A DNA stretch of 33,765 nucleotides from Clostridia bacterium (lineage in GTDB: Bacteria > Bacillota > Clostridia > Lachnospirales > Lachnospiraceae): positions 1 to 33,765 of the forward strand of contig SAAB01000036.1 in assembly GCA_009929615.1 (NCBI GenBank), given 5' to 3'. This document shows positions 1 through 7,991 of this stretch, one piece after another (position 1 is the stretch's first letter; each line of letters begins with the position of its first letter). Made by a program: the position numbers and the translations under genes. The notes beneath the pieces are model-generated. The model had not been told where the DNA came from. It saw nothing but the letters and a program-made list of their open reading frames with translations, and made no database searches.

Positions 1-188
1 CTCCTCTCAGTGTGATACTGATAGGATAGCATGTCTTGGGTGGAAAGTGACCTAGTTTTCAATGAACCATCTGACCTATATTTAGATTAGCACAAACAAT
101 TGATTCGGATTATTCTCTTACAGAAGCAAGAATCTTATTTGAAATCAGCAAGACAGATACTTGTACTGCAAATCACTTATGTTCTGTT
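1..188. other. Left edge: upstream remnant of the MarR-GNAT gene and unassigned DNA
   Basis: Positions 75-188 read in frame with the gene that follows and encode typical MarR winged-helix sequence (DYSLTEARILFEISK, then TANHLCSVLD). There is no ATG, GTG or TTG start in that stretch, and a TGA at 72-74 closes the frame. Positions 1-71 show no recognisable gene, RNA or repeat. Either the 5' end of the gene was lost by frameshift or recombination, or the window edge lies near a junction. Confidence 0.55.
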
Positions 189-929
189 TTGGATATTGAT
201 CGCAGTTATATGAGTAAGATCATCAATAAATTTGAAAAGAAAGAATTAATCACCAGAAGTATATGTGATATGGATAATCGTAATATTGAAATCTATATGA
301 CCCAAAAAGGAATGAATATTTTTCATGAGCTGAATGACAGTGCAAATAGGCAGATTGAAGAGTGGGTTTCGAAGTTTGAGGAGAAAGATTGTGAGAAATT
401 AATTGGTGGATTACGAACTGTGAAAAAATATTTTTCCAAGGCCACGAAAAACATAATAATCAGGTCATATCAGGAACAAGACATTACATATGTGATAGAC
501 AGACAGCTTTCTCTTTATGAATCTGAAAGACAATTCACATCAGAAATATGGAAAAACTATCTAACACAGGGCGTGATTTCACTTATTGAAAAGTTCGATC
601 CGGAAAAAGATTGTATGTTTATTTTGGAGTGTGACGGAAGTCCTTCTGGTTGTATAGCAATAACGCATACAGGAGCTCATATCGCACAGCTACGATATTT
701 CTTTTTAGAACCCGAAGTAAGGGGGCTAGGTGCGGGAACAAGTTTGTTGAATAAGGCTTTGGACTTTTGCCGTGAAAAAAAATATGCACATGTATTTTTA
801 TGGACTGTAAGTGCACAGGAATCAGCAAGGGTGTTATACAAAAATGCTGGTTTCGAGATAACAGAGAGTAGTGAAAATGATAATTGGGGAGCACCGGTAG
901 TAGAGGAAAAATGGGATATGGATTTATAA
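189..929 (+). CDS. MarR-family regulator fused to a GNAT acetyltransferase, 5' end disrupted
   Basis: The N-terminal part (about residues 1-75) is the recognition helix and wing of a MarR winged-helix domain (DIDRSYMSKIINKFEKKELI). Residues about 93-246 form a GNAT domain, with an acetyl-CoA binding segment near EVRGLGAGTSLLNKALDF and a C-terminal VLYKNAGF motif. MarR-GNAT fusions are a known family in which the regulator and an N-acetyltransferase share one chain; the substrate is unknown. The TTG at 189 is the first usable start, but homology continues upstream to about position 75 without a start codon, so the first helices of the MarR domain are missing. No ribosome-binding site precedes the TTG. 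The protein as encoded probably cannot dimerise and bind DNA normally, and the gene may be a decaying copy. The domain call is firm; functionality is doubtful. Confidence 0.7.
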   Translation: MDIDRSYMSKIINKFEKKELITRSICDMDNRNIEIYMTQKGMNIFHELNDSANRQIEEWVSKFEEKDCEKLIGGLRTVKKYFSKATKNIIIRSYQEQDITYVIDRQLSLYESERQFTSEIWKNYLTQGVISLIEKFDPEKDCMFILECDGSPSGCIAITHTGAHIAQLRYFFLEPEVRGLGAGTSLLNKALDFCREKKYAHVFLWTVSAQESARVLYKNAGFEITESSENDNWGAPVVEEKWDMDL

Positions 930-1000
930 TAGCAGCTATTATTACAATTGATAAGTCAACTTCCAGTTTGTCGAGGTGATAATACTTAAGAATATATTAA

Positions 1001-1033
1001 AAGAAGGTTCCCGGTGCGGAAACCTTCTTTTAT
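1001..1033. terminator. Bidirectional intrinsic terminator
   Basis: A perfect 9-bp stem, AAGAAGGTT (1001-1009) with AACCTTCTT (1021-1029), is followed by TTTAT on the plus strand and by a T-rich tract on the minus strand. It lies between two convergent genes and serves both. Confidence 0.85.
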
Positions 1034-1042
1034 GTATAACTA

Positions 1043-1609
1043 TTATTTTTTGAGTTGTAAACCATCTTTGAAAGCTTCTCCAACGCGTTCAGTGACGGAG
1101 TAATATCCGTGTGTATATGGGTCAAAAGCAATAGCGTTAACTAAAGACATATCAACCTTGTCACCGTTCATAACCGTTTCATCAGCTGTAACATTTACCA
1201 CTTTACCAATAACACCACAGCCATACTTATTGTTCTGGTATTCGATGAATTCGCATTCCAGACAGAGTGGAAATTCATTGATGACAGGAGCATCCACATT
1301 CTCATATTTACTTGCTGTAAGTCCGCTGTTCTCGAATTTTGTGGCAACTTTGTTACCGGATTCAACACCGAAATAGTCGGCTTCGACTACATGGGCAGCA
1401 TCAGCGATACTTACTGTGAATGCACCTCGGGCTTTAATATTCTGTACTGTTTTGTGTGTTTCGGTTAAGTTGAGAGCAACAGTGCCTCGCTCCTGCATAG
1501 TACCCCAAGCGGCATTCATGACATTAACACTACCGTCTTCGTTATATGTTGCTACCATTAAAACGGGCATAGGGAATATGCCTTCTGTTATATTAAGATT
1601 CTTTCGCAT
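1043..1609 (-). CDS. Flavin reductase-like / FMN-binding split-barrel protein
   Basis: A 188-residue protein of the flavin reductase-like family (FMN-binding split barrel). The N-terminal FPMPVLMVATYNEDGSVNVM stretch, the AWGTMQERGTVALNL segment and the FTVSIAD motif match this family, which binds FMN and often uses NAD(P)H; the physiological substrate is unknown. The start is the ATG at 1609, which has AAGAGG about 8 bases upstream. A longer frame extends to 1690 but adds only low-complexity Ile/Leu/Lys sequence with no ribosome site. It is transcribed divergently from an HxlR regulator, an arrangement typical of quinone- or thiol-stress responsive oxidoreductase pairs, so the HxlR protein probably controls it. 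The family call is firm; the regulatory link is inferred. Confidence 0.85.
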   Translation of the reverse strand: MRKNLNITEGIFPMPVLMVATYNEDGSVNVMNAAWGTMQERGTVALNLTETHKTVQNIKARGAFTVSIADAAHVVEADYFGVESGNKVATKFENSGLTASKYENVDAPVINEFPLCLECEFIEYQNNKYGCGVIGKVVNVTADETVMNGDKVDMSLVNAIAFDPYTHGYYSVTERVGEAFKDGLQLKK

Positions 1610-1733
1610 AGTAATTACCTCTTTCTTGATTATGATTGACAGATGGAATAGCTTTATATATAATTTTATCAGTAAAAGAAATAATATCAAGTACTGTCTT
1701 TATTTATAGGTACTATCTCAAAGGAAAGCGTAA
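1610..1733. promoter_or_regulatory. Divergent intergenic region with candidate HxlR operator
   Basis: This 124-bp AT-rich region separates the flavin reductase from the HxlR gene and must hold both promoters. An inverted repeat, AGTAC (1690-1694) and GTACT (1710-1714) with 15 bases between, lies 20-40 bases before the HxlR start and could be its operator. The arms are short, so this is only a candidate. Confidence 0.35.
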
Positions 1734-2069
1734 ATGATTAAAAAATATATTGAAAATGCAAATTTTGAAGACACAGGTTTTAGCTATACCTTATCACTCA
1801 TATCTGGAAAACATAAGATGGTTATACTCTATTGTCTTATGGAATTTGAAACAGTGAGATTTAATGAATTGAAACGATATTTGAAAAACATTTCCGATAA
1901 AACACTTAGTAACAATTTGAAAGAATTAGAAGTGGATGGACTAATATGCAGAAAAGAATATCCACAGATTCCGCCTAAGGTTGAATACAGTTTGAGTGAT
2001 AAAGGGAAATCTCTAATGACGGTATTAGATCAGTTGTGTGTTTGGGGAGAGAAGAATAAAGGAAAATAG
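1734..2069 (+). CDS. HxlR-family winged-helix transcriptional regulator
   Basis: A 111-residue, single-domain HxlR protein. Recognisable features are the SLISGKHKMVILYCLMEF opening, the RFNELKRYL and SDKTLSNNLKELEVDGLI helix-turn-helix region, and the wing RKEYPQIPPKVEYSLSDKG. Members act as dimeric DNA-binding regulators, often sensing electrophiles or oxidants through cysteines. The cysteines here are near residues 34, 82 and 102, none at the very N-terminus where the YodB/HypR sensing cysteine sits, so redox sensing is not evident. The start has AAAGGAAA just upstream. Divergent placement from the flavin reductase suggests local control. Confidence 0.88.
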   Translation: MIKKYIENANFEDTGFSYTLSLISGKHKMVILYCLMEFETVRFNELKRYLKNISDKTLSNNLKELEVDGLICRKEYPQIPPKVEYSLSDKGKSLMTVLDQLCVWGEKNKGK

Positions 2070-2236
2070 AAGTCATAGATATGGAATTAAACAGTGGAAT
2101 GTACGTGAGTGACTGATGAAATAAGCAGGCAAGTAAAATATTCAAGTTCTTTTTAGACTTTTCGTAGGAAAGTTTTAAGATTCATCTGTTATTCTGGCCT
2201 TGGAAAACCAAAGAGGTTCAGAGGAGGCGGGTGAAT

Positions 2237-2827
2237 ATGGAAATTCAACTTAGTATGTTTGATGTAGTTATGGATTTAGTGCGGATTGAACCTATTCTCC
2301 TATTAGGAATTGCCATAATAGCTATTTTTGTTTCAAAAGGGAAAACAGCCATTTTATCAGTCGTTTTATATTACTATTTATGTGTAATGCTGATAAATAT
2401 TGTGGGAATTCCTACACTGGCCGAATATATACGATTGACACAGCTGGACGAAGCTTTCTTTAATCCCAATATAAATCTTATTCTTTTAAGAGAAGGCTTA
2501 AGCACAGGCTTTATTTTAAATATATTCCTGTTCATTCCCTTAGGATTTTTATGTCCGCTTATAAGCAGAACCTTTGAACGTGCAGGAAATACATTTTTTA
2601 TTGGCCTTGGACTTTCGGCTATGATTGAGATAGGTCAGCTTTTTACATTGTACAGGGCAACGGATATAAACGACCTTATTGCTAATACGCTAGGTACATT
2701 GATAGGATATCTTTGTTTTAGATTAGCCGCAAAACTGAGAATTGTAAAAACAGATTCAAACCAGACATCGGCAAAAATACCATTTGCAATCATAGGCCTT
2801 GCTTTGGTATTAGGATTTTTTAGTTAA
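2237..2827 (+). CDS. VanZ-like membrane protein
   Basis: A 196-residue integral membrane protein with about five hydrophobic helices and the VanZ-family core: FILNIFLFIPLGFL, then GLGLSAMIEIGQLFTLYRATDINDL, then IANTLGTLIGY. VanZ of the glycopeptide-resistance cluster confers low-level teicoplanin resistance, but chromosomal VanZ-like proteins are widespread and mostly of unknown function, so resistance should not be assumed. A GTG at 2231 gives two more residues, but GGAGG at 2223-2227 is only 3 bases from it and 9 from the ATG at 2237, which is preferred. The 161-bp gap upstream holds only a weak stem (2157-2173) before four Ts. The flavodoxin-like gene follows 13 bases downstream, so the two are probably co-transcribed. 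Confidence 0.8.
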   Translation: MEIQLSMFDVVMDLVRIEPILLLGIAIIAIFVSKGKTAILSVVLYYYLCVMLINIVGIPTLAEYIRLTQLDEAFFNPNINLILLREGLSTGFILNIFLFIPLGFLCPLISRTFERAGNTFFIGLGLSAMIEIGQLFTLYRATDINDLIANTLGTLIGYLCFRLAAKLRIVKTDSNQTSAKIPFAIIGLALVLGFFS

Positions 2828-2840
2828 AGGAGTAATTATA

Positions 2841-3371
2841 ATGAAAAGGATTTTAATCATATCCAGCAGCCCTCGAAAAAATGGAAATTCTCAGTTGTTG
2901 TGTCAGAAGTTCTGTAAGGGTGCTGAAGAAAAAGGTCATTCGGTAGAGCTCATTCGGATTGCTGAAAAAGAGATTGGTTATTGCCGTGCCTGCGATGGAT
3001 GTATGAGAAATAATGGTGAGTGTGTTTTAAAGGATGATATGAATGAAATTCTAAAGACTTTTCAGGATGCAGATGTTCTTGTTCTGGCAACACCCATATA
3101 TTTTTATGGAATCAGTGCGCAGATGAAGACTTTTATCGACCGTACATACCCGATTTGGCAGCACTTGGGATGCAAGGACGTCTATTATATTATTTCGGCA
3201 GGGCTGGATAAGGCGATTATCGAACGTTCACTGGGAGATTTGGATGGTTTTGTCGAGCACTTGGAAAAATAAGACATCAGAGGCCGCATTTATGCTGAAA
3301 ATGTTATGGATGCAGGAAAAGTAAGCGACGAACTTTTAGAGCAGGCTTATCAGATGGGAAAGAGCATATAG
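2841..3371 (+). pseudogene. Flavodoxin-like NAD(P)H-dependent FMN reductase interrupted by in-frame TAA
   Basis: The open part (2841-3272, 143 residues) is a flavodoxin-fold FMN reductase. It has the phosphate-binding loop SSSPRKNGNSQ near residues 8-18, a CRACDGC cysteine motif near 48-54 typical of the iron-sulfur-flavoprotein-like subgroup, and TPIYFYGISAQMKTFIDR. The frame stops at TAA 3270-3272, but reading straight on in the same frame gives 32 more codons ending ELLEQAYQMGKSI before TAG at 3369-3371, which is how these proteins normally end. The full product would be about 176 residues, the usual size. One nonsense codon therefore removes the last helix. The segment just before the stop also looks shorter than is typical. 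It is either a recent pseudogene or a slightly truncated protein that may still fold. The start has AAAGGAGT upstream. Confidence 0.7.
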
Positions 3372-3379
3372 AATAAAAA

Positions 3380-3416
3380 CCCTCAGTTTCCATAGGAAAT
3401 CGAGGGCTTTATTTTA
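3380..3416. terminator. Bidirectional intrinsic terminator
   Basis: CCCTC (3380-3384) pairs with GAGGG (3402-3406), with an inner TTTCC/GGAAA stem, followed by CTTTATTTT on the plus strand and preceded by an A-rich run that reads as Ts on the minus strand. It separates the flavodoxin-like gene from the convergent ECF gene. Confidence 0.8.
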
Positions 3417-3935
3417 TAATTTATTTCTAAAATCCGGAACCTGTTTGAGCAGTGGCAGCAGGATGGTTGAAAGAACCAGACCGGACACGCCCTGAATCAG
3501 GTTGGCAGGAATGCTTGCGAAAGCTCCGTTCCCATAGATAAAGAATTCAAAGAAACAGTAACCGGCAGCTACAAGTGCGGTGGAAAAGCATCCTGTAATA
3601 ATACCTTTGACAATAATATTATCGACTTTTTTCAGCAGTTTCTGATAAACAAAGTAGCATACAATGGCGATAACGGCTTTTACAACAAAGGTAATCGGCA
3701 CATAGACCATATAACCGCTTAAAAGGTCGGCAAGGGCTGAGCCAAGTCCGGCAGCCAGTCCACCGTATATAGGTCCTAGAAGAATACCGGCAAGAACCAC
3801 GATGGCATCACCGGGATGGATATAGCCGCTTGTTCCGGGTGTAGGAATATGAAGGCTCATTGTAGCAACGCAGGCTAATGCTGCGAAAAGCGCTGCAAAG
3901 ACCATAGATTTTGTTTGAGACATTGATTTTTCCAT
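3414..3935 (-). CDS. ECF transporter S component (vitamin/cofactor uptake)
   Basis: A 173-residue, six-helix membrane protein with the look of an ECF-type substrate-binding S component. The N-terminal segment SKSMVFAALFAALACVAT, loop-1 motif GTSGYIHPGDAIVVLAG and LLGPIYGGLAAGLGSALADL are characteristic. S components bind a vitamin or precursor and dock with a shared EcfAA'T energising module encoded elsewhere; no ATPase or T protein is nearby. The substrate cannot be read from the sequence; pantothenate, riboflavin and hydroxymethylpyrimidine transporters share this architecture. The ATG at 3935 has GGGAG 8 bases upstream; the in-frame GTG at 3944 overlaps that ribosome site and is rejected. 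It is divergent from purL and has no recognisable riboswitch leader. Confidence 0.85.
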   Translation of the reverse strand: MEKSMSQTKSMVFAALFAALACVATMSLHIPTPGTSGYIHPGDAIVVLAGILLGPIYGGLAAGLGSALADLLSGYMVYVPITFVVKAVIAIVCYFVYQKLLKKVDNIIVKGIITGCFSTALVAAGYCFFEFFIYGNGAFASIPANLIQGVSGLVLSTILLPLLKQVPDFRNKL

Positions 3936-3974
3936 AATGTTCACTCCCTTGGTGTCTTTTTAAAATTTTAACTC

Positions 3975-4003
3975 ATTATACCTAAATGGTGGCTATGTGA
4001 AAA
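3975..4003 (-). promoter_or_regulatory. Promoter for the ECF S component gene
   Basis: On the minus strand, TATAAT (3975-3980) lies 17 bases from TTTTCA (3998-4003). The -10 box is perfect and the -35 box weak. It is placed 40 bases before the start codon. Confidence 0.5.
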
Positions 4004-4082
4004 CAGCCAGTTTGATAAAAATTGATAATGCCAGATGAAAACCTGATTAGTCAACCTAATAAGAAAGATTAAATATATTAAC

Positions 4083-4111
4083 TTTAATTATGACTGGTTC
4101 AATGGTATAAT
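4083..4111 (+). promoter_or_regulatory. purL promoter, extended -10 type
   Basis: TATAAT at 4106-4111 is preceded by TGG, forming an extended -10 element; the matching -35 position (4083-4088, TTTAAT) is poor. Transcription would begin near 4118, giving a leader of about 37 bases. That is too short for a purine riboswitch. Confidence 0.6.
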
Positions 4112-4154
4112 GTTCAAGAAAACTAAAGTCAGAAGTGAAAAATGGAGGTACATT

Positions 4155-7100
4155 ATGACCCAGGTAAAGCGTATTTATGTTGAAAAGAAACCGGAATATG
4201 CCGTAGCTGCCAAGGAATTGCTTGAAAATATCCACAGCTATCTTAATATTCAGTCCATTACCGGTGTCCGGGTGCTGATTCGTTATGACATTGAAAATAT
4301 TACAGATAAAACTTACGAAAGTGCAAAAAACATCGTTTTTTCCGAACCACCAGTAGATGTTCTTTACGAAGAATCCTTCCCGAAGGCAGATGATGAAAAA
4401 CTGTTTTCCGTAGAATATCTTCCGGGACAGTTTGACCAGCGTGCAGATTCTGCAGAACAGTGTGTAAAACTGTTGAACGAAACAGAAGAACCTGTGATTC
4501 GTTCTGCAACAACATATATTTTAAAGGGCCAGGTTACAGAAGAAGAAATCGAGCGTATTAAAGATTTCTGTATTAATCCGGTAGACTCCCGTGAAACGAC
4601 AGAAGTGAAACCAGAAACTCTGATTACAAAATTTGAAGAGCCGGCAGATGTAGCTGTTTTTGATGGTTTTATGACCATGCCGGAAGACCGGTTAAAAGAG
4701 CTTTATGATTCTCTTGGACTGGCGATGACATTTAACGATTTCAAATTCATCCAGGTTTATTTTGCCGGAGAAGAGAAGAGAAACCCTACAGTCACAGAGA
4801 TTCGTGTGCTTGATACTTATTGGTCTGACCATTGCCGTCATACAACTTTCCAGACAGAATTGAAGAATATTGATTTTGAAGAAGGCTATTATAAAGAGCC
4901 TATGAAAGCTACATATGACATGTATATGGACCATCGTGCAGAAGTATTTGGTGAGCGTAAGGATAAATTTGTCTGCTTAATGGACGTAGCTCTTATGGCT
5001 ATGCGTAAATTAAAGAAAGACGGCAAACTCAATGACCAGGAAGAAACAGATGAGATTAATGCCTGCAGCATTATCGTTCCTGTAGAGATTGACGGCGAAA
5101 CCGAAGAGTGGTTAATCAACTTCAAGAATGAAACCCATAACCATCCGACAGAGATTGAACCATTTGGTGGTGCAGCAACCTGTCTGGGCGGTGCTATTCG
5201 TGACCCGTTATCAGGTCGTACATATGTATACCAGGCAATGCGTGTAACAGGTGCAGCTGACCCTACAGTTTCCATTAAAGAAACGATGAAAGGCAAGCTT
5301 CCACAGAGAAAACTTGTTACAGAAGCAGCTCATGGATACAGTTCCTATGGAAATCAGATTGGTTTGGCAACAGGTCTTGTCAACGAAATCTATCATCCAA
5401 ACTATGCAGCAAAACGTATGGAGATTGGTGCCGTTATGGCAGCTGCTCCTAGAAGCAATGTTACCCGTGCAACATCTGATCCGGGAGATATTATCATTCT
5501 TCTCGGCGGACGTACAGGCCGTGATGGCTGTGGCGGTGCAACCGGTTCTTCGAAAGCACATACAGTGGAATCCATTGATACCTGTGGTGCTGAAGTTCAG
5601 AAGGGTAATGCACCTACAGAACGTAAATTACAGCGACTTTTCCGCAATCCGGAAGTCAGCCGTTTAATTAAGAAATGTAACGACTTCGGTGCCGGCGGTG
5701 TGTCTGTAGCTATTGGCGAATTAGCTGAAGGCCTTCACATTCAGCTGGATAAAGTACCTAAGAAATATGCAGGTCTTGATGGAACAGAACTGGCTATTTC
5801 CGAATCTCAGGAACGTATGGCTGTTGTTATTGACCCTAAAGACGTTGATGTATTTATGAAATGTGCGGCTGAAGAGAATCTTGAAGCAACCTGTGTTGCT
5901 GAAGTTACCGAAGAGCCTAGACTTGTTCTCTATTGGAGAGACAAGGTTATCGTAGATATTTCCAGAGCATTCCTTGATACCAATGGTGCGCATCAGGAAA
6001 ATGACGCTTTTGTCAATATTCCAAACCAGGAAGATAATTATTTCAAAAAAGATAAAGATGTTTCAGATATGAAGAAGGCATGGCTTTCAAATCTCTCTGA
6101 TTTGAATGTATGCTCACAGAAAGGTCTCGTGGAGATGTTTGACAGTTCCATCGGTGCATCTTCTGTATACATGCCTTATGGTGGAAAATATCAGCTGACA
6201 CCTGCTCAGGCCATGGTTGCCAAACTGCCTGTTCTTAAAGGAAAGACAGATACAGTAACGATGATGAGTTATGGTTTCGACCCATATTTATCCTCCTGGA
6301 GTCCATATCACGGAGCTATTTATGCTGTTGTTCAGTCCGTAGCTAAGATTGTAGCTGCCGGCGGCGATATGACAAAGATTCGTCTGACATTCCAGGAATA
6401 TTTCAAGAGAATGACCGAAGACCCGGAACGCTGGGGTGAACCACTGGCTGCCCTTTTAGGTGCTTACAGTGCGCAGCTTGGACTTGGACTGCCGGCTATC
6501 GGCGGTAAAGATTCCATGTCCGGTTCTTTCAATGAGATGAATGTTCCTCCAACACTGGTTTCCTTTGCAGTGGATGTGGCAAAACAGCAGGATGTTGTAA
6601 CTTCTGAATTAAAAACACCTGGTAATAAGCTGGTTGTATTTACGATTGAGAAAGATGCTTATGACCTGCCGGTATATGCTCAGCTGATGGATGCTTATGG
6701 AAAGATTACAAAACTGGTTAACAGTGGCGTATTAAAATCAACCTATACCATCGGATTCGGTGGTCTGGCTGAAGCTGTCAGCAAGATGGCATTTGGTAAT
6801 AAATTAGGCGTTACCCTGGAATCCGCATTGGATGCCAAAGAATTATTCAAACCATTCTATGGTGAAATCGTTGCTGAGGTTGCACCGGAAGATTTGGATA
6901 AACTGGATACACCATACAAAGTATGCGGTACAGTCACAGAGGCTCCTGAATTTGTTTACAAAGACATGAAAGTGACCATGGATGAAGCTTTGAAAGCCTG
7001 GACAAATACTTTGGAATCCGTATTCCCAACCCGTTCCGGCGTGGAAGAGAAGAAGATTGAAACCGGATTATATACAACAAAAGATATTTATATCTGCAAA

Positions 7101-7910
7101 AATAAAGTGGCGAAACCAAAGGTATTCATTCCGGTATTCCCGGGAACAAACTGCGAATACGATACAATGAAAGCTTTTGAGAAAGCCGGAGCAGAAGTGA
7201 AGATGACTGTTTTCAAAAACTTGAATGAAGGCATGATTCGTGACTCCGTAGAAAGCTATGTTAAAGCTATCAATGATGCTCAGATTCTTATGTTCCCAGG
7301 CGGATTCAGTGCAGGTGATGAACCGGATGGTTCTGCTAAATTTATCGCATCTGTATTCCGTAATGAACGGATTAAAGAAGCTGTGAATGAACTTTTGAAC
7401 AAACGTGATGGTCTGGCTCTTGGTATTTGTAATGGATTCCAGGCACTGATCAAACTCGGATTAGTTCCTTATGGTGAAATCACTGCGCAGAAGGATGATT
7501 CACCAACCTTGACAACCAACAATATCGGCCGTCATATTTCCAAGATGGTTTATACAAAGGTTGTTACAAATAAATCCCCTTGGCTTCAGAAAGTTACACC
7601 TGGCGATGTATTTGCAATTCCTGCATCCCATGGTGAAGGACGTTTCGTTGCCAATGAAGCATGGATTAAGAAACTCTTTGAAACAGGCTGTGTAGCAACT
7701 CAGTATGTGGATGTTGACGGAAATCCAACCATGGATGAAGACTTTAATCCAAATGGTTCTTACTATGCTATCGAGGGTATTACAAGTCCGGACGGACGTG
7801 TTCTTGGTAAGATGGCTCATTCCGAACGTATCGGAGACCATGTGGCTATGAACATCACCGGAAATCAGAATCAGCATCTCTTTGAATCTGGTGTAGAATA
7901 CTTTAAATAA
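4155..7910 (+). CDS. purL: Phosphoribosylformylglycinamidine synthase, single-chain
   Basis: A 1251-residue cytoplasmic enzyme that converts FGAR, glutamine and ATP to FGAM in step four of de novo purine synthesis. This is the large single-chain form, unlike the three-subunit PurSQL of Bacillus. The synthetase half carries YWSDHCRHTTF near residue 221 and NFKNETHNHPTEIEPFGGAATCLGG. A second ATP-binding-like half follows (GGKDSMSGSF). The C-terminal glutaminase domain begins near residue 990 with PVFPGTNCEYD; the nucleophile is Cys1092 in GICNGFQ and the catalytic His1159 sits in SHGEGRF, both present. The ATG at 4155 follows GGAGG; a longer frame opens at 4110 inside the -10 box and is rejected. 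The gene stands alone with its own promoter and terminator. Confidence 0.97.
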   Translation: MTQVKRIYVEKKPEYAVAAKELLENIHSYLNIQSITGVRVLIRYDIENITDKTYESAKNIVFSEPPVDVLYEESFPKADDEKLFSVEYLPGQFDQRADSAEQCVKLLNETEEPVIRSATTYILKGQVTEEEIERIKDFCINPVDSRETTEVKPETLITKFEEPADVAVFDGFMTMPEDRLKELYDSLGLAMTFNDFKFIQVYFAGEEKRNPTVTEIRVLDTYWSDHCRHTTFQTELKNIDFEEGYYKEPMKATYDMYMDHRAEVFGERKDKFVCLMDVALMAMRKLKKDGKLNDQEETDEINACSIIVPVEIDGETEEWLINFKNETHNHPTEIEPFGGAATCLGGAIRDPLSGRTYVYQAMRVTGAADPTVSIKETMKGKLPQRKLVTEAAHGYSSYGNQIGLATGLVNEIYHPNYAAKRMEIGAVMAAAPRSNVTRATSDPGDIIILLGGRTGRDGCGGATGSSKAHTVESIDTCGAEVQKGNAPTERKLQRLFRNPEVSRLIKKCNDFGAGGVSVAIGELAEGLHIQLDKVPKKYAGLDGTELAISESQERMAVVIDPKDVDVFMKCAAEENLEATCVAEVTEEPRLVLYWRDKVIVDISRAFLDTNGAHQENDAFVNIPNQEDNYFKKDKDVSDMKKAWLSNLSDLNVCSQKGLVEMFDSSIGASSVYMPYGGKYQLTPAQAMVAKLPVLKGKTDTVTMMSYGFDPYLSSWSPYHGAIYAVVQSVAKIVAAGGDMTKIRLTFQEYFKRMTEDPERWGEPLAALLGAYSAQLGLGLPAIGGKDSMSGSFNEMNVPPTLVSFAVDVAKQQDVVTSELKTPGNKLVVFTIEKDAYDLPVYAQLMDAYGKITKLVNSGVLKSTYTIGFGGLAEAVSKMAFGNKLGVTLESALDAKELFKPFYGEIVAEVAPEDLDKLDTPYKVCGTVTEAPEFVYKDMKVTMDEALKAWTNTLESVFPTRSGVEEKKIETGLYTTKDIYICKNKVAKPKVFIPVFPGTNCEYDTMKAFEKAGAEVKMTVFKNLNEGMIRDSVESYVKAINDAQILMFPGGFSAGDEPDGSAKFIASVFRNERIKEAVNELLNKRDGLALGICNGFQALIKLGLVPYGEITAQKDDSPTLTTNNIGRHISKMVYTKVVTNKSPWLQKVTPGDVFAIPASHGEGRFVANEAWIKKLFETGCVATQYVDVDGNPTMDEDFNPNGSYYAIEGITSPDGRVLGKMAHSERIGDHVAMNITGNQNQHLFESGVEYFK

Positions 7911-7917
7911 TAAGCTA

Positions 7918-7973
7918 AACCCCTTATTTGCCGGAAGCTGTGAGATACTTCAGGCAGATAAGGGGTTTTTATA
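7918..7973 (+). terminator. purL intrinsic terminator
   Basis: AACCCCTTAT (7918-7927) pairs with ATAAGGGGTT (7958-7967), with GCC/GGC extending the stem inward, followed by TTTAT. It begins 8 bases after the purL stop codon. Confidence 0.9.
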
Positions 7974-7991
7974 GCGTAAAGGAGATAAACA

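Noticed and set aside
2231-2827. VanZ-like protein as a glycopeptide resistance determinant
   Set aside because: No vanHAX or vanRS genes are nearby, and chromosomal VanZ-like proteins are common and mostly unrelated to resistance.
3936-4154. FMN, TPP or purine riboswitch in the ECF/purL divergent region
   Set aside because: None of the conserved motifs is visible on either strand, and the promoters leave too little leader.
5211-5667. Open frames opposite or offset within purL
   Set aside because: They lack ribosome sites and recognisable domains, and purL coding is continuous; they are by-products of its codon usage.
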